From a virus, in the IMG/VR virus record IMGVR_UViG_3300030451_006234, positions 2,809-24,298 of that record: 21,490 nt of DNA; one strand, given 5' to 3'. The translations under genes and the position numbers were made by a program. Shown in pieces: positions 17,001 through 21,490 of this stretch. Below the pieces are notes generated by a model. That model had not been told where the DNA came from, did not search any database, and was given only the letters and a program-made list of their open reading frames with translations. Each line of letters begins with the position of its first letter. Within the stretch, counting starts at the first letter, position 1.

Positions 17001-17635
17001 GTTTTTTAGTAGCAAACGTACCACCTGTTAAAGTATGGGTAAAAAAACAATACCTCTATGATTTAGAAAAAGGACATGGTGAGTATGTCGAAGGCATTTG
17101 GGCTACCGTTAAATCTATCCAAGGCAGGGCTTTGTATTTTGAAACATACATACCTGAGTATGCTGCATTGTATGATAAACTTCCTATCAGTGCTTTTGTT
17201 AATTCACCAAAAGTCAAAGATGATTTACCCTTAGAAGAACTAGAGCTATGGGATGCTTTTAGTTATCACATCACCGTGATAGAAAAAACAACTGTGCCAC
17301 CCAGGGCAAAATATTTATCACCTTCAAAGAAATGGTATCAAGGAGAGTATCTTTTTACAATTGATAGCTGTCATGCTGATCATAACTTACCCAATATTAA
17401 TTATTCTCAAGTTCCACAAGAACATAAATCTTTTAATATTATTGAATTAGATAATGGTCACTTCGCAGCTCAACCCAATAACAGAACATTGTTTTATGAT
17501 AAGTCATTAACACCATCTGAACCAAAACAACCAGACTTCAAAGTATCAACAATAGAATATAATGTGGAATCAATTAGTAAGTGGACAGCCGGAGATGATA
17601 CAAATTATTTTTATGAATTTAAGGAACAAAAATAA
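16997..17635 (+). CDS. Conserved phage protein of unknown function downstream of polA
   Basis: This 212-residue protein starts in an ATGA overlap with polA behind GGGGAG. It is rich in aromatic residues and beta strands (VKVWVKKQYLYDLEKG, IWATVKSIQGRALYFETYIPEYAALYDKLP), followed by FSYHITVIEKT and KKWYQGEYLFTIDSCHAD; the last 60 residues look extended. I recall related unknowns next to polymerase genes of marine phages but no function. No signal peptide, no membrane segment. Position suggests a replication or DNA-metabolism accessory role (inference). Confidence 0.6.
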   Translation: MSFLVANVPPVKVWVKKQYLYDLEKGHGEYVEGIWATVKSIQGRALYFETYIPEYAALYDKLPISAFVNSPKVKDDLPLEELELWDAFSYHITVIEKTTVPPRAKYLSPSKKWYQGEYLFTIDSCHADHNLPNINYSQVPQEHKSFNIIELDNGHFAAQPNNRTLFYDKSLTPSEPKQPDFKVSTIEYNVESISKWTAGDDTNYFYEFKEQK

Positions 17636-17811
17636 TGAGAGAAGAATTATACCTACGTCAATTAAAAGTTTTACATCGCGTTGTCAAAAATGTACGAAAG
17701 AAATATCAAGGAGATGCTAGTAAGGTTGTCAAGCCTTTTGTAGATGATCTCAACAGAATAGCTCTAGAAGTCCACACTCTCAAAGAAGACATAGAAAAGA
17801 ACTTAAAGTAG
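17635..17811 (+). CDS. Small basic helical protein of unknown function
   Basis: A 58-residue ORF (MREELYLRQLKVLHRVVKNV...) whose ATG overlaps the preceding stop by one base (TAATG), with AAGGAAC upstream. It is basic at the N-terminal half and ends in a charged helix (KEDIEKNLK), with strong helical periodicity throughout. It is the last gene before the terminator. No family recognised. Confidence 0.5.
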   Translation: MREELYLRQLKVLHRVVKNVRKKYQGDASKVVKPFVDDLNRIALEVHTLKEDIEKNLK

Positions 17812-17819
17812 GGGCCCGC

Positions 17820-17870
17820 CCTATCGGACGATAGGACGAGCAAACAAAAGTGAAGAAGAGCTTCATTTTT
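17820..17870 (+). terminator. Tandem hairpins with T-run ending the replication operon
   Basis: A first hairpin pairs CCTATC (17820-17825) with GATAGG (17830-17835) around GGAC and has no T-run. A second pairs TGAAG (17851-17855) with CTTCA (17861-17865) around AAGAG and runs straight into TTTTT (17866-17870), with AAAA before the left arm able to extend the pairing. The second is the likely intrinsic terminator; the first may assist. Confidence 0.6.
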
Positions 17871-17886
17871 GACTATATTTTTTTCT

Positions 17887-17914
17887 TTGTCAACCACCCA
17901 TTTTGTAGTATATT
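17887..17914 (+). promoter_or_regulatory. Promoter for the small-gene/nuclease operon
   Basis: TTGTCA (17887-17892, five of six) and TATATT (17909-17914, five of six) are 16 bases apart. The expected start near 17921 lies about 30 bases upstream of ATG 17950 and its AGAAGG ribosome site. A TTGAC at 17869-17873 forms a 5-bp inverted repeat with GTCAA (17889-17893), overlapping the -35. Confidence 0.6.
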
Positions 17915-17949
17915 TTCCCATATATTAATAAAAAGAAAGAAGGTACAAT

Positions 17950-18129
17950 ATGTATGTAATAGACAGAAAGAAAGAACTAGTGACAGAAATGAAAGGTGAG
18001 ACTCTTGCAGAATTTTTAAATGCTGTAATGAAACACGAGATCAGTGATTTTTGTTTTGCTAATACCGAACGAGAAGCAGGTAATATAATCCTGTCATTAA
18101 TAAAGGAGAAACAACATGTCCAAAACTAA
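17950..18129 (+). CDS. Small protein of unknown function, first gene after the promoter
   Basis: A 59-residue ORF (MYVIDRKKELVTEMKGETLA...) with AGAAGG seven bases before the ATG. A short N-terminal strand is followed by helices (EFLNAVMKHEISDFCFANTE). It overlaps the next start by 14 nt. No family recognised; promoter, ribosome site and coupling support it as real. Confidence 0.5.
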   Translation: MYVIDRKKELVTEMKGETLAEFLNAVMKHEISDFCFANTEREAGNIILSLIKEKQHVQN

Positions 18130-18190
18130 CGAATACTATCGACTATTAGAAGAGGAAGAACAAATGCAACAGGAGGAAGAGAATGCCTGA
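18116..18190 (+). CDS. Very small acidic peptide (24 aa)
   Basis: ATG 18116 is preceded by AAGGAG at ideal spacing. The product is 24 residues, mostly Glu and Gln after an MSKTNEYYRLL start. It overlaps its neighbours on both sides (14 nt and 8 nt). It may be a true small protein or mainly serve to couple translation to the next gene. Confidence 0.35.
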   Translation: MSKTNEYYRLLEEEEQMQQEEENA

Positions 18191-18341
18191 TATACAAAAA
18201 TATAAATCTGTGTCGGTTCCGGCCGACACTTACAAGATATTAGTTCATCTCAGTAAAAATATTTTTGAAGCACCGTTGACCATATCGAAGACCATTGAAT
18301 ACTTGGCTCGAAAAGAAGAAAAGAAAAATGGCAAAGGCTAA
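18183..18341 (+). CDS. Ribbon-helix-helix-like small DNA-binding protein
   Basis: A 52-residue protein starting at ATG 18183, with AGGAGGAAGAG just upstream. The segment YKSVSVPADTYKILVHLS, followed by LTISKTIEYLARKE, has the beta strand-helix-helix layout of CopG/Arc-type regulators: alternating polar/nonpolar strand residues, then PxxTY, then a TIS...I helix. The tail is basic. Such proteins bind operators as dimers; the nearby inverted repeats are possible targets (inference). It overlaps the next gene by 14 nt. Confidence 0.5.
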   Translation: MPDIQKYKSVSVPADTYKILVHLSKNIFEAPLTISKTIEYLARKEEKKNGKG

Positions 18342-18522
18342 ATTCAAATGCGGTGAGTGTCAAGGCGCCGGTTACATTGAAACAAGAAGAAGCAAGAACG
18401 AGATTGTAGTGTTAAAATGTTCTCGTTGTAATGGGAAAGGATTTATCAAAGTTGAGAAACCTATTTTACATGAGAGTATCATTGGTGATGATTACCGTCT
18501 TACTTATATCAAAGGGGGCTGA
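18328..18522 (+). CDS. DnaJ-type zinc-finger mini-protein (two CxxCxGxG)
   Basis: A 64-residue protein with CGECQGAG (8-15) and CSRCNGKG (about 31-38), which is one half of the four-repeat cysteine-rich domain of DnaJ; one zinc is expected. ATG 18328 is chosen; a TTG at 18295 in the same frame would extend into the preceding gene. No J-domain is present. Proteins like this are common in phages, usually without a known role; a chaperone or nucleic-acid link is speculative. It ends three bases before the next gene. Confidence 0.75.
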   Translation: MAKAKFKCGECQGAGYIETRRSKNEIVVLKCSRCNGKGFIKVEKPILHESIIGDDYRLTYIKGG

Positions 18523-18525
18523 TGC

Positions 18526-18852
18526 ATGGCTAGTAATCTGAAATCTAGAAAAGGTATTAGTTCAGAATTATCAGCAGCAGTCGATTATATTAGGAAAGGG
18601 TATTATGTGGCTATTTCTTTGGATCCTTTATGTCCTTTTGATCTTGTTGTCACTGATAGCGATGGCAATAGTTTCTTGGTGGATGTAAAGACTGAAAGCA
18701 AACGAAAAACAAAATCAGGAACGCATGATAAAGGGGGACGTATTTATCGTGCGTTAACCGAAGAACAACAGAAGATGGGTGTTCGATTGAAGTACGTTCC
18801 TTGGGATGAAGACAGCAAAAAGATTGAGGAGTTAGATGGAAAAAATCAATAA
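18526..18852 (+). CDS. PD-(D/E)XK endonuclease-like protein (small)
   Basis: A 108-residue protein starting at ATG 18526 behind AAGGGGG. Glu14 (in GISSEL), Asp39 (in PFDLVV) and the VDVKT motif with Asp53-x-Lys55 form the E...D...(D/E)xK pattern of the restriction-nuclease fold, as in Hjc-like resolvases and small phage nucleases. The basic loop after VDVKTES fits DNA binding. It overlaps the next nuclease gene by 17 nt. A Holliday-junction or flap-cleaving role in recombination is inferred; a structure-specific assignment cannot be made. Confidence 0.6.
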   Translation: MASNLKSRKGISSELSAAVDYIRKGYYVAISLDPLCPFDLVVTDSDGNSFLVDVKTESKRKTKSGTHDKGGRIYRALTEEQQKMGVRLKYVPWDEDSKKIEELDGKNQ

Positions 18853-19525
18853 ATTTTATTATCCGACGTCGTTTATTCGAAGCGATACGGAAGGTAAGGG
18901 TCGAACCTACGATGTCAAAGATCAAGTATCATTGGCGAGTGTCACGACGATTTTAGGAAACACAAAAGACAAATCGTTTTTGACAGAGTGGAAAAAACGT
19001 GTTGGTAAAGAGAAAGCCAAGAAGATTGTAGAAGAAGCCTCGAAACGTGGAACGTCGATGCATAATATTATTGAAGGGTGGGTATCGGGTCAACAGCATT
19101 TAGATTTGACTCCGATTGGTCAAAATGCTCATAGTATGGCAACACAGATTATAAAAAACGGTTTAAAGGACCGTCTAGAGGGGTATTACGGTATCGAGGC
19201 TCTGATGTATTACCCTGAATTGTATGCAGGTAGTGCGGATTTGGTCGCTCAACACGATGGTGAGATCACGATCATTGACTTCAAACAGACGAATAAACCC
19301 AAACGATATGAGTGGATCGAGGATTATTTCTTGCAGCTCTCGGCTTATGCCATGGCTCATGACTATGTCTATGGGACCTCTATTGATAAAGCGATGATTA
19401 TGATGTGTTCCGTGGATAATTATTATCAAGAATGGATTATCAGTGGCGCGCAATTGAAGCACTATAAACATGAATTTCTTCGACGAGTGGATCAATACTA
19501 TGGTAAGATTGACCAGGGATTATGA
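18836..19525 (+). CDS. PD-(D/E)XK exonuclease of the RecB/Cas4/MGME1 type
   Basis: This 229-residue protein has the ordered motifs of RecB-family exonucleases: RGTSMHNIIEGW with His76, then LYAGSADLVA with Asp135, TIIDFKQTNK with Asp148-x-Lys150, and YFLQLSAYAMAH (Gln167, Tyr171), the QxxxY motif. It begins with a YYPTSFIRS strand and a substrate-side helix (LTEWKKRVG). Length and motif order match the MGME1-like exonucleases common in marine phages, which trim ssDNA ends. With the upstream nuclease it makes a recombination pair. The start at ATG 18836 overlaps the previous gene by 17 nt. Confidence 0.85.
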   Translation: MEKINKFYYPTSFIRSDTEGKGRTYDVKDQVSLASVTTILGNTKDKSFLTEWKKRVGKEKAKKIVEEASKRGTSMHNIIEGWVSGQQHLDLTPIGQNAHSMATQIIKNGLKDRLEGYYGIEALMYYPELYAGSADLVAQHDGEITIIDFKQTNKPKRYEWIEDYFLQLSAYAMAHDYVYGTSIDKAMIMMCSVDNYYQEWIISGAQLKHYKHEFLRRVDQYYGKIDQGL

Positions 19526-19728
19526 TGAAATTTTTTTTAGTTGGGTGGGTTTGTTTAGGCACAATTAATGTCGATTACCAATGCGTTCGCATGGCTTCGG
19601 GAGTTGTTCATGATACGTTTGAAAGCTGCAGTCAATACTACGATTTATTTATGGAAGATATGTCGGGTGTAGGGGCTGATTTAAAATTTACCTGTGTTCA
19701 AGCCGGATTATTAGAAGACGTTTTTTAG
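19525..19728 (+). CDS. Small Cys-containing protein with hydrophobic N-terminus, unknown function
   Basis: A 67-residue protein. ATG 19525 is preferred over 19522 because AGGGA (19515-19519) then has a five-base spacer. The start MKFFLVGWVCLG is hydrophobic and signal-like or short-anchor-like. The rest is small and polar with three further cysteines (YQCV, ESCS, FTCV). The spacing suggests disulfide bonds if exported (inference). No family recognised. Confidence 0.5.
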   Translation: MKFFLVGWVCLGTINVDYQCVRMASGVVHDTFESCSQYYDLFMEDMSGVGADLKFTCVQAGLLEDVF

Positions 19729-19913
19729 TCGAAAGACGACAGAGTGAATACTGTTGTTAAAAATTGACTAGATCTCTATTGATTGTATTGCCATTATACA
19801 CGAAATAAACCTTTCCTGTTTTAATGTCTATCGCCTTTCTACGCGTAGTTTAGCATACCTGGTGTTAAAAATCAGCAATTCTTTTCTCTTGACTTTTTGA
19901 TAAAAACTGAACC
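19729..19913. other. Mostly non-coding gap (185 bp)
   Basis: No rightward gene of useful length. TGTTAAAAAT occurs twice (19755-19764 and 19863-19872) and TTGACT twice (19764-19769 and 19889-19894), but no convincing -10 follows at 16-18 bases. A short leftward coding-like run lies inside and is described separately. Confidence 0.5.
19757..19856 (-). pseudogene. Possible frameshifted remnant of a very small leftward gene
   Basis: Reading leftward, ATG CTA AAC is followed, after one extra T, by an open run of 29 codons ending in TAA. That run reads RKAIDIKTGKVYFVYNG and then NTINRDLVNF, which looks like a small strand-rich phage protein. In its own frame the run has a stop directly before it and no start codon. 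Removing one base would give a 32-residue ORF. This may be a decayed gene, a recent frameshift, or chance in an AT-rich gap. Confidence 0.25.
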
Positions 19914-19931
19914 ATGAAAGGAAATATTGAT

Positions 19932-20111
19932 ATGTTTAATCTAACCCAAAAAGCAAAAGATCACTTCTTAAATTTCTTTAAGAGTGAGGATCAAAAAGAA
20001 GAAGAGTTCAAAGACTTCTTAAAAGCAGAGTACAAGAAAGATTGGAAAGCTGCCTACGCTTGGTTCAAAGAAGAAGGTTCTCTTCCTAATTTTATTCGTC
20101 GAACTCTTTAG
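19932..20111 (+). CDS. Small charged helical protein of unknown function
   Basis: A 59-residue protein. ATG 19932 is chosen because AAAGGAAA (19917-19924) then sits at a normal distance; an in-frame ATG at 19914 would place that ribosome site inside the gene. The product is a run of Lys/Glu/Phe-rich helices (KAKDHFLNFFKSEDQKEEE, then YKKDWKAAYAWFKEEG). No known family. Its end overlaps the leftward zinc-finger gene tail to tail by 20 nt. Confidence 0.5.
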   Translation: MFNLTQKAKDHFLNFFKSEDQKEEEFKDFLKAEYKKDWKAAYAWFKEEGSLPNFIRRTL

Positions 20112-20253
20112 GTTTGACACGATCGAGCTCACCCCGTCCGTCACAAAAGGGACAGGGTAGCTTCTCGATCTTCCCCGTGCCGTGGCATTCGATACAGACA
20201 CGGACGTTATAGTTCATCTGTTCTTTTTTGTAGTTTTCTTGTTGGTTATTCAT
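20092..20253 (-). CDS. Second DnaJ-type zinc-finger mini-protein, leftward
   Basis: A 53-residue leftward ORF from ATG 20253, beginning MNNQQENYKKEQ. It contains CIECHGTGK (from residue 20) and CPFCDGRGELDRV (from residue 34), two CxxCxGxG motifs only ten residues apart. The four cysteines with glycines make a chance ORF unlikely even though it is short. The ribosome site is weak (AAGAGA directly before the ATG); the internal Met13 is a possible alternative start. It resembles the rightward mini-protein at 18328 in motif but not elsewhere, so they are related by fold rather than by recent duplication. Confidence 0.7.
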   Translation of the reverse strand: MNNQQENYKKEQMNYNVRVCIECHGTGKIEKLPCPFCDGRGELDRVKPKEFDE

Positions 20254-20298
20254 TTCTCTTGGTTATTGGTACGTGGGCCGTGGAGCGTGGATGACCGG

Positions 20299-20315
20299 AG
20301 TATAAGGGGAGATTT
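20299..20315 (-). promoter_or_regulatory. Leftward AAATCTCCCC-TTATACT element, possible promoter core
   Basis: Reading leftward from 20315, this 17-mer ends in TATACT, five of six to the -10 consensus, and points at the leftward zinc-finger gene. There is no good -35 at 16-18 bases. It is nearly identical to the rightward element at 20544-20559. Confidence 0.4.
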
Positions 20316-20365
20316 GGGAAAACATTTTTTTAAAAATAAAAAAATAGCTGAAACCCCCGGTAGTG

Positions 20366-20450
20366 GTGGTAGAGTAGCAAAACACCATATATTTCAACAA
20401 TAATAGCACAATTTTGGTCTACCACGCCCGTGGTAGACGTGGTAGAGTAG
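20366..20450. repeat. Iteron-like GTGGTAGA repeats with a 22-bp inverted repeat
   Basis: GTGGTAGAGTAG occurs at 20366-20377 and again, identical, at 20439-20450. Between them GTCTACCACG (20417-20426) and CGTGGTAGAC (20429-20438) form a perfect 10-bp inverted repeat around CC. CGTGGTAGA is repeated head to tail at 20429-20437 and 20438-20446. Thus GTGGTAGA is present three times direct and once inverted within 85 bases. Confidence 0.85.
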
Positions 20451-20456
20451 ATTTTC

Positions 20457-20497
20457 AAAAAGCTATATTTATCAAGCTTTTTCAAGCTCCTAGCTTG
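20457..20497. repeat. Two adjacent AGCT-based inverted repeats, possible terminator
   Basis: AAAAAGCT (20457-20464) and AGCTTTTT (20475-20482) form an 8-bp stem with a 10-base loop, followed at once by CAAGCT (20483-20488) and AGCTTG (20492-20497) with a 3-base loop. The first stem reads the same on both strands and could be a weak bidirectional terminator; the two can also pair with each other in alternative ways. Confidence 0.55.
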
Positions 20498-20531
20498 GCG
20501 CGCGTAGGTTTTTGGTTTTTCAGAAAAAAAA

Positions 20532-20559
20532 TTGATTTGCCTAAAATCTCCCTTATAGT
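20532..20559 (+). promoter_or_regulatory. Rightward promoter placed directly before ATG 20566
   Basis: TTGATT (20532-20537, four of six) and TATAGT (20554-20559, five of six) are 16 bases apart. The start would fall at about 20565-20567, on the ATG of the next gene, so the transcript would be leaderless or use the second ATG at 20572. Confidence 0.6.
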
Positions 20560-20565
20560 TAGCGT

Positions 20566-20814
20566 ATGGAGATGGTAAATGTCGTTTGGTTGGATACAAA
20601 TGAATGCACCTTATCTGGTTGGCAGAGCAAAGAAGAGCTGCTATCAAGTAAACCTTGCACTGTTTCTTCACTTGGATATTTAATTAAAGAGGATAAAGAT
20701 AATATTACCATATCGGCAGACAAGGACCACTACGACGAAGATGATTTATTTGGACGGGCCCAAGTCATACCGAAAGGTGTTGTAATAAAGATAGAATTCT
20801 TAAAGGCTATCTAG
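20566..20814 (+). CDS. Small conserved phage protein of unknown function
   Basis: An 82-residue protein beginning VNVVWLDTNEC after two Met codons (20566 and 20572). The middle, VSSLGYLIKEDKDNITISAD, and the end, QVIPKGVVIKIEFL, follow the pattern of a small beta-barrel-like protein (W-L-D, S-x-G-x-L, I-P-K) found in many phages and usually unannotated. It converges with the methyltransferase and overlaps its end by 15 nt. Function unknown to me. Confidence 0.6.
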   Translation: MEMVNVVWLDTNECTLSGWQSKEELLSSKPCTVSSLGYLIKEDKDNITISADKDHYDEDDLFGRAQVIPKGVVIKIEFLKAI

Positions 20815-21490
20815 TCCTTCTATCTGTTTGATACAATTTGCAATCATAAAAGGAATTTGAGGTACTAAACTATTGCCTAGCGCTTTAAGTCTGTCCACCC
20901 TGTTGGGTATCCCATGAGCCACTCGACCCACGTCGGGTTCAAACTCCCACCATCCGACCCTCTCTTCGCTACTGCTACATTCAGATTTGTCCCCTTTCGT
21001 CGAAATTGACTCGGACCTCCATTGTTCTTTGAGTCGTTCACTGTCGGAGTTGGCCACATTTCCCTCTCTGCCACTTTCATTCCCAAACTGTGACCCCTCG
21101 TTTTCCCCACTGAAGGTGGAACTTTGCTCACCGAGTCTTTCCAATCTCTCGCGTTGGGAGTTGGCCACATTAAGTTTGGATGTGCTACTTGATCGTTCAG
21201 ACTGATTGGCATTCCCTTTTCTAATTTCATTTTCATTCTCTTTTCTGAACTCGGTCCCCTCCCACAATGGGCGTCCGGAGTGCGCCAAAACCCAGATTCT
21301 TTCTCTTTTGTGGTTTGCGCCGACGCTAGAAGCTGAAATACTAAACGTCCTCGTGGAGTAACCTTCACTTTCCAAGTTCTCGAGTACGGTGTCGAGACCT
21401 TGTTTAACATGTCCACTAACATTTTCTCCAATGATCCAAGTTGGTTTGAGTTCTTTGACAAGTCTAAAATACTCCGGCCATAAATGTCTC
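20800..21490 (-). CDS. DNA (cytosine-C5) methyltransferase, C-terminal part, runs off right edge
   Basis: The leftward frame is open to the window edge (PEYFRLVKELKPTWIIGENV), so the gene begins outside; about 229 residues are visible. Conserved C5-methylase motifs are present: GENV (motif VI; ENV codons at 21418-21426), VGANHKRERIW (motif VIII, QRRER-like), and at the end LKALGNSLVPQI (motifs IX/X region). The catalytic PC motif (IV) lies upstream of the window. Between motifs VIII and IX a target-recognition region contains LAHS and two NVANS segments. The enzyme would methylate cytosine in phage DNA against host restriction (established role of the family; target unknown). The same DNA carries a second long frame. 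Confidence 0.9.
   Translation of the reverse strand, partial: RHLWPEYFRLVKELKPTWIIGENVSGHVKQGLDTVLENLESEGYSTRTFSISASSVGANHKRERIWVLAHSGRPLWEGTEFRKENENEIRKGNANQSERSSSTSKLNVANSQRERLERLGEQSSTFSGENEGSQFGNESGREGNVANSDSERLKEQWRSESISTKGDKSECSSSEERVGWWEFEPDVGRVAHGIPNRVDRLKALGNSLVPQIPFMIANCIKQIEGLDSL
20877..21490 (-). CDS. Overlapping long frame inside the methyltransferase gene (WPTP / LNPTWVEWLMGYPTGWTD type)
   Basis: In the frame shifted by one base from the methyltransferase, and on the same strand, an ORF is open from the window edge to a TAG at 20877. Its sequence includes TWKVKVTPRGRLVFQL, GFWRTPD, two MWPTP segments, GGPSQFRRKG and the ending LNPTWVEWLMGYPTGWTDL. I recall proteins with these exact features from phages, often annotated as methyltransferase-related. 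Both frames therefore look like real proteins. The likely gene product is the methyltransferase; expression of this one (by an internal start or frameshift) is unproven. Confidence 0.35.
   Translation of the reverse strand, partial: DIYGRSILDLSKNSNQLGSLEKMLVDMLNKVSTPYSRTWKVKVTPRGRLVFQLLASAQTTKEKESGFWRTPDAHCGRGPSSEKRMKMKLEKGMPISLNDQVAHPNLMWPTPNARDWKDSVSKVPPSVGKTRGHSLGMKVAEREMWPTPTVNDSKNNGGPSQFRRKGTNLNVAVAKRGSDGGSLNPTWVEWLMGYPTGWTDLKR

Larger units (their letters stand above)
20254..20565. other. Non-coding control region (312 bp) between divergent small genes
   Basis: No supported gene lies here. From left to right it holds a leftward AAATCTCCCC-TTATACT element, a 26-base AT tract (20321-20346), the iteron GTGGTAGAGTAG, an inverted repeat on the same iteron, a second GTGGTAGAGTAG, two AGCT-based inverted repeats, a GCGCGC cluster, and a rightward promoter with a copy of the AAATCTCCC-TTATA element. 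The combination of AT tract, iterons and divergent promoters fits a replication origin or a shared operator region (inference). Confidence 0.6.

Noticed and set aside
17869-17893. Leftward promoter using TTGACA (17893 down to 17888)
   Set aside because: The TATAGT that follows is only nine bases away and no leftward gene lies downstream.
19889-19917. TTGACT as the -35 of a promoter for the small gene at 19932
   Set aside because: No -10-like hexamer at 15-19 bases; the sequence there is ACTGAACCATGA. A promoter may exist but cannot be supported.
20182-20403. Rightward 73-codon frame with a hydrophobic start (possible holin or membrane protein)
   Set aside because: Its first third is antisense to the leftward DnaJ-type zinc-finger gene and the rest runs through the AT tract and iterons; no ribosome site and no family resemblance.
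1-21490. tRNA genes, CRISPR arrays, insertion sequences, integrase or attachment site
   Set aside because: No cloverleaf-like segment, no regular repeat-spacer pattern, no transposase or recombinase motif and no terminal inverted repeats were seen on either strand by eye.

Overview
The window is a near-gapless piece of a tailed-bacteriophage genome. It is AT-rich, with start/stop overlaps at most junctions, a virion-protein block, an endolysin, a complete replication and recombination block, and many tiny ORFs. The proteins resemble those seen in uncultured marine phages and pelagiphage-type phages: a family A DNA polymerase with leucine at the '762' site, a stand-alone archaeo-eukaryotic-type primase, virion proteins ending in a DDVPARLSKNEFVMTADA-type tail, and a HlyC-like acyltransferase. 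This placement comes from recalled protein families, not a search, and no host can be named.

Layout. (1) 2-7526, rightward, late/virion block: the C-terminal part of a HlyC-type lysine acyltransferase, three probable virion proteins (one Gln-rich, one with a Thr-rich linker) and a 1338-residue giant probably carried in the particle. (2) 7528-8001: an M15-type peptidase endolysin. (3) 7994-9442, leftward: a SNF2-family helicase, overlapping the endolysin tail to tail. (4) 9443-9506: a compact divergent promoter whose two TTGACA boxes form a 10-bp inverted repeat. (5) 9507-17811, rightward, replication block: two conserved unknowns, a putative ssDNA-binding protein, the primase with a four-cysteine cluster, a zinc-ribbon mini-protein, a UvrD-like helicase, an XF1762/Mom-like GNAT protein, DNA polymerase I (exonuclease plus polymerase) and small unknowns. 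(6) 17812-17949: a terminator followed by a new promoter. (7) 17950-19728: small proteins (one ribbon-helix-helix-like, one DnaJ-type zinc finger), two PD-(D/E)XK nucleases and a short protein with a hydrophobic N-terminus. (8) 19729-20111: a mostly non-coding gap, then a small acidic/basic protein. (9) 20092-20253, leftward: a second DnaJ-type zinc-finger mini-protein. (10) 20254-20565: a structured non-coding control region with iteron-like repeats, inverted repeats and two divergent copies of an AAATCTCCC(C)TTATA element. (11) 20566-20814, a small rightward gene; then from 20800 leftward to the edge, the C-terminal half of a cytosine-C5 methyltransferase. The latter has a second long frame that itself looks like a known phage protein.

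How it fits together: primase, two helicases, polymerase, putative SSB, and two nucleases form a largely self-sufficient replication/recombination set. The Mom-like GNAT protein and the C5 methyltransferase could protect or modify the phage DNA. The most interesting loci are the HlyC-like enzyme beside virion genes, the dual-frame methyltransferase, the iteron/inverted-repeat region and the palindromic divergent promoter.
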